Source of the DNA: Chitinophagaceae bacterium | GTDB lineage: Bacteria; Bacteroidota; Bacteroidia; Chitinophagales; Chitinophagaceae | Direction: 5' to 3' | Length of the DNA: 5,929 nucleotides | NCBI GenBank assembly: GCA_019747455.1 | Contig: JAIEQT010000110.1 | Location: forward strand, 1 to 5,929 | Shown: piece by piece, positions 1 to 5,929 of the stretch | Layout of the letters: every line of letters begins with the position of its first letter | How positions within the stretch are numbered: the stretch's first letter is position 1 | The notes under the pieces: model-generated | Database searches by the model: none | What the model was told of the DNA's origin: nothing | What the model saw: the letters and a program-made list of their open reading frames with translations, nothing else | Translations under genes and position numbers: made by a program

Positions 1-26
1 AAATAATTCTTTTAACAAATATTATG

Positions 27-56
27 AATCCCGAAGTATGCCACTTCGGGATTTTT
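27..56 (+). terminator. Rho-independent terminator of an upstream gene
   Basis: The arms 27-37 and 43-53 are perfect reverse complements (core ATCCCGAAGT / ACTTCGGGAT), giving an 11-bp stem with a 5-nt loop (38-42, ATGCC). A run of five T (52-56) overlaps the end of the stem. This is a classic intrinsic terminator for a + strand transcript entering from the left. Read on the - strand, the hairpin is not followed by a T run, so it looks one-directional. The gene it serves lies outside the window. It also insulates the A2M gene from upstream read-through, so that gene probably has its own promoter. Confidence 0.88.
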
Positions 57-64
57 GCATCCTA

Positions 65-72
65 TACCTTTG
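65..72 (+). promoter_or_regulatory. Bacteroidota-type -7 promoter box (TACCTTTG)
   Basis: TACCTTTG matches the Bacteroidota primary-sigma consensus TAnnTTTG exactly. It lies between the upstream terminator and the ATG at 90, which is where a promoter for the gene is needed. Transcription would begin about 4-7 nt downstream, near 77-79, leaving a leader of about 11-13 nt. No good -33 TTG is found at the usual spacing; the nearest candidate is TTCG at 45-48, inside the terminator stem. The promoter may therefore be weak or need an activator. The TATAAT at 73-78 is probably chance, because it has no partner -35 box and this phylum does not use that consensus. Confidence 0.55.
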
Positions 73-89
73 TATAATATAAGAAGTTT

Positions 90-146
90 ATGCGTTTAGT
101 AATTGTATTGCTGCTTTTATTCTTTTCATCTTTAGTAGTTAATGCC
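90..146 (+). other. Signal peptide (Sec, signal peptidase I type)
   Basis: Residues 1-19 have a basic n-region (MR), a strongly hydrophobic core (residues 3-17, rich in Leu, Val and Phe) and an end V-N-A before Q20. This fits signal peptidase I cleavage between A19 and Q20, a site common in Bacteroidota. There is no cysteine near the cleavage site, so the mature protein should be soluble in the periplasm or carried further, not lipid-anchored. The final residues (ending KRHF) do not look like a type IX secretion C-terminal domain, so surface export by that route is not supported. Confidence 0.85.
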
Positions 147-3100
147 CAAGAAAGTGCTTATAAAAAACAATGGCTAGAAATCGATACGCTCATTGCTTTT
201 ACCAATCAAACTAAAACAGCATTAGATAAAATAAAGTCATTACAACAGAAAGCAAAAGAGCAAGGAGCGCATGCTGATTATATCAGATCACTACTATATC
301 AAATAACTTTAGAAGAACGTATTACTGAAAAAAATATCAATGATGAAATCGCTATCTGGGAGAAACAAATACAATTAAGCACTAACCTCATTGAACAATC
401 AATACTACATTGTTTGGCAGCCAATGCCTACAATAGTTATTTCAGTAGAAATCAATGGCGTATCAATAACCGAAGCAAAACAGAGAATACAGTTGAAAAA
501 GATATACTCACTTGGGCTTCCGATGATTTTAGTAAAAAAATTATTTTCCATTATCAAAAAGCGTTAGCACCTGCAACAGAATTACAAAATGAGACTATAT
601 CGAAATGGATGCCACTCATCTCAAAAGGTAATTACCCCGAATTAAGACCTACTTTATATGATTTAATTGCGCATGAAGCATTGGATTATTTTAAAGTACC
701 TAATAGATTTTCAAAAGATTTGCTCGCACGCGATAGCTTAGCATTGACGCTGTTTCAACAATTAATAGAATTTCATACCAAAACAAAAAATAGAGTGGCA
801 TTACTGGATGTAGATTTGGAAAGAATACAATGGTTGTATCAAAAAAATCCGAATGCAGATACCAATTATATTAACGCATTAACCCAACTACAAAAAAGCT
901 TTAATAATTTACCTGAAGCAGATGCCGTGTATGCTGCCTTAGCAGAATTTTATTTTAATAAGGCCAATAACTATCAGCCACTAGGAGATACAAGCCACCG
1001 ATGGGATAAACAAAAGGCAAAGAAAATAATAGAAGACAGGTTGAGAAGCTTCCCCACAAACAAAACCGGAGGAAGGTACCGAATGGAAGATATATTAGCC
1101 AATATCAACCATTCCAGTATTCATGTTGAAACGGAAGGCGTGAATATTCCTGAAAAGCCCTTTAGAGCCTTTGTGAAATTCAAAAATATTGATACACTTT
1201 ATATTCGGGTGATTAGAACTACAAAAGAAATAAATAAGGCACTTGAAAAAAGGGAGAATTATAATTACTGGAAAACAATTACAAGCTTACAACCAGAAAG
1301 AGAATGGGAACAAATTTTTCCTAATAGTGGTGATTATCAATTTCATGGAACCGAAATAAAAATTCCGGCTCTTGCATTGGGGCATTACTATCTATTATTT
1401 AGTAAGCACAAATCATTCGACTCTGCTAACAATGTATTGGCATCTGCTTATGTTCAGGTATCTAATTTAAGTGTGGTAAACGCCGGTACAGACTATTTTG
1501 TTTTACATAGAGAAACCGGAAAGCCAATTGCAAATGCGCAAGCAACAGCAGCCTATAGTTATTGGTATAGCAACCAACAAAAACAAACTGAAGAAAAATA
1601 TACTACTAACAAAAACGGACAGTTTACTATAAAACGTTTTGAGAACAATGGAGTAAATGTATCCATCAAATACAAAAAAGATTCATTAACAGCCGGGTAT
1701 AGCTATATATATAGAACTTACTATTCTGACGATATCGAATCTACTGAAGTTGATGCCGAAAACCAATGGGGTAAGTCTATGATTCATTATTTTAAAGACC
1801 GAGCTATTTATCGACCCGGACAAACCGTTTTCTTTAAAGGAATTATTATATCGAGAAACGGTAAGACAGGTTATCCTATTCCGGTAGATAAAACTGCTAA
1901 CAAGAAAAGTAAAATCACGATTCTACTAAAGGATGCAAATGATAAAACCATTGATACTTGTAAAGCAGTGGTAAATGCGTTTGGTTCTTTCAATGGCAAG
2001 TTTACATTACCTATGAATGTATTAACCGGTGAATTTAGATTAGAAGCAGATGCAGAAAATGATCAAGGTGCCACATTTAGGGTAGAAGAATACAAGCGAC
2101 CTACTTATGCTGTTTCTATCAATAAACCAAAAGGTAATATTCAATTGGGAGACAGTATTGCATTTACAGGCTTAGCAAAAGCCTATGCAGGTAATGCCGT
2201 AGACGGGGCTTCCATCCGTTATACAATAACAAGAACAACAAGAACAAATATTTGGGGAAGGTACTATCGCCCGCGCAACGAGGAGTCGGTTCAACTAAAG
2301 CAGGGTGAAACAAGAACAGATGGAGAAGGTAAATTTTCCATCGATTTTACAGCATTACCCGATACTGCACTTGACAAAGCCACTATATCCCATTTCACGT
2401 TTACCGTCGATTTAACAATTACTGACACAAAAGGCGAGACAAAAGAAGCGCAAAGTAGTATTGCTATTGGTTATCAGCCATTGCAGTTAAGCATTAATAC
2501 CCCGGAGATTATTGAAAAGGAAAGTCTCCAACATTTTTTTGTATATAGCAAAAACCAATTGGGAGACGATTTACCTGCTCATTTAAAAATTACTATTGAT
2601 GCACTTGCATCGAATGAACGCTTAACGAGAAAGCGTTTATGGGAGCAGCCCGATGTTTATGTAATGAATAAAGCCGAATTCATTAAGGATTTTCCTATAG
2701 ATGATTATGATGGAAGTGAAAATGATAAAACAAAATGGAAGGTATTGAGTAGTATTTTAAGTGATTCTATCAATACCGGAAAAACAAATAAGGTATTCTT
2801 TCCAAAACAAGGTATACATCAAGGTTGGTATTTAATTACCCTAATTGGGAAAGATAAAAATGGGAAAGAGGTTGTTGAGAAAAAATACATTCAAATTTTT
2901 GACAGAAAAGCCACAACGCTTCCAACACCCACCTATCATTGGCGGTACACGATTAAAAATACTGTTGAGCCGGGAGATACAGCCAGTTATATGGAGGCAA
3001 CGGGAAGTAGAAAAGCTTTTGTGATACAATACAAAAACAAGGACAAAGCCAATAAACGTTTTAAAAAGCAATATTCATTTTATGAGCTTGGTGATGGTAA

Positions 3101-5927
3101 AAAAGAAAATAATTTTGAGGTGACTGAACAAGACCGAGGTGGCTTTAGCATTCATTCCATATTTGTAAAAGACAGTCGGGTTTACACCAATAGTTTCCCG
3201 GTAAGTGTTCCTTGGAGTAATAAAGAATTAAACATTGCTATACATAGTTTTAGAGATAAAACGGAGCCGGGTAGTAAAGAAAAATGGCAGGTAAAAATTA
3301 GTGGGAAAAAAGGAGCTGAATATGCTGCTGAATTACTCACGAGTATGTATGATGCCAGTTTAGATGCATTTGTTACTAACAATTGGCAGTCACCGAATAT
3401 TTGGCCGAATCATTATTCGGGGAGTGAGTTTGGGAGTTTGCAAAATTTTACAGCATTGGGTGCAAATCTATTTAGTATTGAGCCAAGAATATATCCGTAC
3501 AATCTTGTGATCCATAACCGACTTGTATTAAAGCCTGCTGAATTTTGGAATAAACTAAAGCTACCTTTTAAGATCAGAGATGAAATGATGCAAGGAAGGG
3601 CTGCCGGTGTGAGGGTTCAACAAGATGGAGAGGTTTTGAATGAGGTAGTAGTAACTGGATACGCAATGCAGAATAAAAAGAGTGTTAGTGCAAATACTGA
3701 TCAGATTGCTATCAGAGGAGCAAACTCTTTACCAGCTAGTTCAAATCCGTTGTATGTTATTGATGGAGCAGTAAATCAAGGTATGGTTCTTAATACTACA
3801 AAAAATGGTTCAACCAAGCCCAAAGATGCGCCCATACAAATACGCAAGAACTTCGATGAAACAGCTTTCTTTTATCCTGAGATTTATGCTGATAGCAATG
3901 GGGTATATAGTTTTGAATTTACGATGCCCGAAAGTGTAACTGAATGGAAATGGCAGCTATTAGCGCATACAAAAGACTTATCATTTGGCAGTTTGCAACA
4001 AAAAGCAGTTACACAAAAAACGCTTATGGTGCAAACCAATGTTCCCAGATTTATTCGGGAAGGTGATAGAATTGAAATAGTGAGTAAAATAAGTAATACC
4101 GGAGATGCTGAATTAACCGGACAAGCAACGCTTGAATTGATAGATGCGCAAACAAATAAACCGGTTGATGGATGGTTTCAAAATATTTTCCCGACGCAAT
4201 ACTTTACCGCAGAAGCCAATCAAAGCACCACGGTTCGTTTCCCTGTGACCATTCCTTATACTTATAATAAGCCTTTGCTATGGCGTGTTTCCGCTAGGTC
4301 GAGCAACTACAGTGATGGAGAACAGAATATTTTACCGGTGCTATCGAATCGAATGTTGGTGACAGAAAGTTTGCCCTTGATACTCAGCAATCGCAGCACA
4401 AAAGATTTTCGATTCGAGAAACTGCTAACCAATAAGTCGGAGAGTTTATCACACGAATCGGTTACGGTTGAATATACCTCAAACCCCATTTGGACGGTTG
4501 TGCAAGCTCTACCCTATTTAATGGAGTATCCTTACGAATGTGCGGAGCAAACATTTAATCGGTATTATGCAAATAGTATAGCAGCTAGTATCGTACAACA
4601 ACATCCGCAAATTAAAACTGTTTTTAACAAATGGGCAAAAGACAGCAGTGCTTTAAAAAGTAATCTTGCAAAAAATGAGGAACTCAAACAAATTTTATTG
4701 CAAGAAACGCCTTGGGTATTTGCATCAGAAAATGAAACAGAGCAGCGAAAAAATATCGCGCAGTTATTTGATTTAGTGAAAATGAGTAGTCAAAAAGAAT
4801 CTGTTTTAGATAAGTTGCAACAATTGCAATTGCCCAATGGAGCATTTAGTTGGTTTAAAGGAGGAAGAGAAGATTTTTACATGACGAATTATATTGTCAC
4901 GGGTTTTGGTAAACTTCAACACTTAAAGGCAATTACTATTGAAGGATCACTTAAGGAAATGCTTAACAAAGCCATTCAATATTTAGATAATAAAGTGTTG
5001 ACCGACTACACAGATTATCTACAAAACACTAAGCTTACCCCAAGCTATGGGTATGCCTTTCAATATTTGTACATGCGGAGTTTCTTTGCTGAAGTAGCAT
5101 TGAAAGACAAATCGGCTTGGCAGTATTATTACAATGAAGCGATAAAGAACTGGAATAAGCAATCATTGTATTATCAATCTATTATTGGATTAACGGCACT
5201 TCGCAATCAGGATATCAATTTTGCCAAAACAAAAATCCTTCCATCTATTATTCAGAATGCTGTTGAAGATTCAATGATGGGCATGTATTGGAAAGACAAT
5301 ACAACTACTTATTGGTACAAGAACCCCATCGAATTCCAAAGCAGTATGATTGGTTTTTGCTATGAACTGAATCAAAGTATCAAAAATGAACAGTTGAACA
5401 AACAGCTCCAGCAAATGCAGCTTTGGTTATTGTTACAAAAACAATCAACCGATTGGAAAACAACTATTGCTACTGCAGATGCCTGCTATGCGGTTTTGTT
5501 AAATCAAAAAGAGCAATTAAATGATCAACCCAAAACAAGGATTCGCTTAGGTAAGCAAGTGATTGAGAGCGACAAAGAAAATGCAACCGCAGGTACAGGT
5601 TATTTCAAAAAACGTTTTAACGCGTCGTTGATCGATCATGATATGGGGAATATTAGTGTAACTACCACTTCAAGTACCGGTAAACCCACCACCAACCTAT
5701 CTTATGGAGCTGTGTACTGGCAATACTTTGAAGACTTGGATAAAATTACACCTGCTTCCACCCCTTTATCACTCGAGAAAAAATTATTCGTTGAAAAAAT
5801 AACTGCTACCGGCAAAGTGATTTCAGCTTTTCAGGATAATGATGAAGTGAAGATTGGAGATAAGTATTATACTATAACAAACCAAGGTAAAAAGTTGTCT
5901 GTTACTATTTTTAAACGCCATTTTTAA
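90..5927 (+). CDS. Exported alpha-2-macroglobulin family protein (protease-trap type) with a TonB-receptor plug-like insert
   Basis: This is a 1945-aa bacterial A2M. Such proteins act as protease traps: cleavage of a bait region triggers a conformational change and covalent capture through a thioester. An in-frame stop at 75-77 and a signal peptide beginning MRLVIVLL fix the start at ATG 90; there is no clear Shine-Dalgarno site. Rough layout by residue: signal peptide 1-19; helical N-terminal region 20-340; macroglobulin-like beta domains 345-560; MG2 about 566-665 with DRAIYRPGQTV (570-580); next MG domain 666-795 starting VEEYKRPTYAV; further MG-like sequence 795-945; bait-region-type domain about 950-1100 (SFRDKTEPG, MYDASLDAF); plug-like linker 1165-1230; A2M domain about 1249-1340 (KNFDETAFFYPE, FTMPESVTEWKW); thioester domain about 1460-1805 with CAEQ at 1484-1487 and NGAFSWFKGG at 1583-1592; C-terminal segment 1835-1945. 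Only five cysteines are present (108, 624, 1484, 1757, 1799). The protein lacks a lipobox, unlike the E. coli homologue. A2M genes often neighbour a penicillin-binding protein 1C gene, but none is visible here. Domain limits are estimates made by eye. The family call is firm; target proteases are unknown. Confidence 0.94.
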   Translation: MRLVIVLLLLFFSSLVVNAQESAYKKQWLEIDTLIAFTNQTKTALDKIKSLQQKAKEQGAHADYIRSLLYQITLEERITEKNINDEIAIWEKQIQLSTNLIEQSILHCLAANAYNSYFSRNQWRINNRSKTENTVEKDILTWASDDFSKKIIFHYQKALAPATELQNETISKWMPLISKGNYPELRPTLYDLIAHEALDYFKVPNRFSKDLLARDSLALTLFQQLIEFHTKTKNRVALLDVDLERIQWLYQKNPNADTNYINALTQLQKSFNNLPEADAVYAALAEFYFNKANNYQPLGDTSHRWDKQKAKKIIEDRLRSFPTNKTGGRYRMEDILANINHSSIHVETEGVNIPEKPFRAFVKFKNIDTLYIRVIRTTKEINKALEKRENYNYWKTITSLQPEREWEQIFPNSGDYQFHGTEIKIPALALGHYYLLFSKHKSFDSANNVLASAYVQVSNLSVVNAGTDYFVLHRETGKPIANAQATAAYSYWYSNQQKQTEEKYTTNKNGQFTIKRFENNGVNVSIKYKKDSLTAGYSYIYRTYYSDDIESTEVDAENQWGKSMIHYFKDRAIYRPGQTVFFKGIIISRNGKTGYPIPVDKTANKKSKITILLKDANDKTIDTCKAVVNAFGSFNGKFTLPMNVLTGEFRLEADAENDQGATFRVEEYKRPTYAVSINKPKGNIQLGDSIAFTGLAKAYAGNAVDGASIRYTITRTTRTNIWGRYYRPRNEESVQLKQGETRTDGEGKFSIDFTALPDTALDKATISHFTFTVDLTITDTKGETKEAQSSIAIGYQPLQLSINTPEIIEKESLQHFFVYSKNQLGDDLPAHLKITIDALASNERLTRKRLWEQPDVYVMNKAEFIKDFPIDDYDGSENDKTKWKVLSSILSDSINTGKTNKVFFPKQGIHQGWYLITLIGKDKNGKEVVEKKYIQIFDRKATTLPTPTYHWRYTIKNTVEPGDTASYMEATGSRKAFVIQYKNKDKANKRFKKQYSFYELGDGKKENNFEVTEQDRGGFSIHSIFVKDSRVYTNSFPVSVPWSNKELNIAIHSFRDKTEPGSKEKWQVKISGKKGAEYAAELLTSMYDASLDAFVTNNWQSPNIWPNHYSGSEFGSLQNFTALGANLFSIEPRIYPYNLVIHNRLVLKPAEFWNKLKLPFKIRDEMMQGRAAGVRVQQDGEVLNEVVVTGYAMQNKKSVSANTDQIAIRGANSLPASSNPLYVIDGAVNQGMVLNTTKNGSTKPKDAPIQIRKNFDETAFFYPEIYADSNGVYSFEFTMPESVTEWKWQLLAHTKDLSFGSLQQKAVTQKTLMVQTNVPRFIREGDRIEIVSKISNTGDAELTGQATLELIDAQTNKPVDGWFQNIFPTQYFTAEANQSTTVRFPVTIPYTYNKPLLWRVSARSSNYSDGEQNILPVLSNRMLVTESLPLILSNRSTKDFRFEKLLTNKSESLSHESVTVEYTSNPIWTVVQALPYLMEYPYECAEQTFNRYYANSIAASIVQQHPQIKTVFNKWAKDSSALKSNLAKNEELKQILLQETPWVFASENETEQRKNIAQLFDLVKMSSQKESVLDKLQQLQLPNGAFSWFKGGREDFYMTNYIVTGFGKLQHLKAITIEGSLKEMLNKAIQYLDNKVLTDYTDYLQNTKLTPSYGYAFQYLYMRSFFAEVALKDKSAWQYYYNEAIKNWNKQSLYYQSIIGLTALRNQDINFAKTKILPSIIQNAVEDSMMGMYWKDNTTTYWYKNPIEFQSSMIGFCYELNQSIKNEQLNKQLQQMQLWLLLQKQSTDWKTTIATADACYAVLLNQKEQLNDQPKTRIRLGKQVIESDKENATAGTGYFKKRFNASLIDHDMGNISVTTTSSTGKPTTNLSYGAVYWQYFEDLDKITPASTPLSLEKKLFVEKITATGKVISAFQDNDEVKIGDKYYTITNQGKKLSVTIFKRHF
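1785..2084 (+). other. MG2-type macroglobulin domain
   Basis: Residues about 566-665 contain YFKDRAIYRPGQTVFFKGI, a near-ideal version of the MG2 hallmark (D-R-x-x-Y-R-P-G-x-x-V, then K-G). The segment ends in the typical linker VEEYKRPTY that leads into the next macroglobulin domain. MG2 is part of the beta-sandwich ring that forms the body of A2M proteins and is the strongest N-half evidence for the family. Boundaries are estimated by eye. Confidence 0.85.
3582..3779 (+). other. SusC/RagA TonB-receptor plug-like insert within the A2M protein
   Basis: Residues 1165-1230 carry four motifs characteristic of the SusC/RagA plug region: QGRAAGVRV (1168-1176), LNEVVVTGY (1183-1191), IAIRGANSL (1206-1214) and NPLYVIDGA (1219-1227). 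In a real receptor, EVVVTGY comes first, then GRxAGV, then IRG...PLYVIDG. Here GRAAGV comes before EVVVTGY, so the order is altered. The carboxypeptidase-like domain, most of the plug and the whole beta-barrel are absent. The insert sits between the bait-region-type domain and the A2M domain, where relatives (from memory) have a low-complexity linker. It is in frame and flanked by normal family sequence, so it is not an assembly artefact at a frameshift. The motif likeness is clear; the function is unknown. Confidence 0.8.
3834..4109 (+). other. A2M (MG7-like) domain
   Basis: Residues about 1249-1340 hold the conserved block that gives the family its name: IRKNFDETAFFYPE (1251-1264), then G-V-Y-S-F-E-F-T-M-P-E-S-V-T-E-W-K-W (1271-1288), then AHTKD and a beta-rich stretch ending VPRFIREGD. 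In structurally known A2Ms this domain follows the bait region and helps pass the cleavage signal to the thioester domain. All conserved positions I can recall appear intact. Boundaries are estimated by eye. Confidence 0.85.
4467..5504 (+). other. Thioester domain with intact Cys-Ala-Glu-Gln motif
   Basis: Residues about 1460-1805 form the helical thioester domain. The motif EYPYECAEQTFNRYY (1479-1493) contains C1484-A-E-Q1487, encoded at 4539-4550. C1484 and Q1487 would form the internal thioester that covalently traps a protease once exposed. Downstream are the typical helical-toroid markers LPNGAFSWFKGGREDFYMTNY (1581 onward), IVTGFG and, at the end, TADACYAVLL (1795-1804). No catalytic residue of the thioester is missing, so the domain is predicted to be active. 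The middle residue is Ala; the canonical eukaryotic form is GCGEQ, and the form I recall as usual in bacterial relatives is GCTEQ. Confidence 0.9.
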
Positions 5928-5929
5928 GT

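Noticed and set aside
1..26. End of an upstream coding sequence (stop codons at 4-6 and 13-15)
   Set aside because: It is too short to identify a frame or product; the terminator implies an upstream gene, but its coding end cannot be located here.
73..78. TATAAT resembling a sigma-70 -10 box
   Set aside because: There is no -35 partner at the right spacing, the region is AT-rich, and the adjacent TACCTTTG fits the phylum's own promoter consensus.
534..541. Homopolymer runs (A run near 534-540, T run near 2534-2540) as possible frameshift or slippage sites
   Set aside because: The reading frame and the family-like sequence continue unbroken across them.
2841..3071. Antisense open frame of 76 codons
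   Set aside because: It lies wholly within the conserved A2M coding sequence on the other strand and has no promoter or recognisable protein features; it is a shadow of the real gene.
3182..3382. Antisense open frame of 66 codons with hydrophobic stretches
   Set aside because: It is opposite the conserved bait-region-type domain. The hydrophobicity follows from the complementary codons, and nothing supports expression.
3405..3420. Small hairpin CCGAAT-CATT-ATTCGG, with a further CCGAAT copy at 3393-3398
   Set aside because: It is only 6 bp, lies inside coding sequence and has no T tract; most likely chance.
3582..3779. Chimeric assembly joining an A2M gene to a SusC receptor gene
   Set aside because: A2M-family sequence continues in the same frame on both sides, and the plug motifs are compact and reordered, unlike a misjoined receptor gene.
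4307..4489. Antisense open frame of 60 codons
   Set aside because: It is opposite the coding sequence just upstream of the thioester motif, with no independent evidence for a gene.

Overview
The window is AT-rich and holds one complete gene on the + strand, with a short intergenic stretch before it. The gene (90-5927, 1945 aa) encodes an exported alpha-2-macroglobulin (A2M)-family protein. Three things point to the phylum Bacteroidota: an exact TAnnTTTG-type -7 promoter box, the lack of a convincing Shine-Dalgarno sequence, and SusC/RagA-type motifs inside the protein. The style of the sequence recalls Chitinophagaceae and related lineages, but the family-level assignment is only a guess.

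Layout: bases 1-26 look like the tail of an upstream non-coding region with nothing assignable. A strong intrinsic terminator (27-56) ends an upstream + strand transcript. Only 8 bp later there is a -7 box (65-72), and the ATG follows at 90, so the predicted leader is about 11-13 nt. The gene then runs to a TAA at 5925-5927, two bases before the window ends. The downstream neighbour is not visible.

The protein has, in order: a cleavable (non-lipoprotein) signal peptide; an alpha-helical N-terminal region; a series of macroglobulin-like beta domains with a clear MG2 motif; a bait-region-type domain; a linker; the A2M (MG7-like) domain; a thioester domain with an intact Cys-Ala-Glu-Gln motif (C1484-Q1487); and a short C-terminal segment. 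The expected role is a surface or periplasmic protease trap: cleavage of the bait region exposes the thioester, which then covalently captures the attacking protease.

Two features depart from the ordinary family picture. First, the linker between the bait-region-type domain and the A2M domain carries a compact set of hallmark motifs of the SusC/RagA TonB-dependent receptor plug (QGRAAGV, LNEVVVTGY, IAIRG, PLYVIDG). There is no beta-barrel, and the motif order differs from that of real receptors. Second, the protein appears to stop about one domain early: the family-like sequence ends near residue 1925 and is replaced by an unrelated-looking tail of about 20 residues. No multi-gene system is visible; the plug-bearing A2M is the most unusual item here.
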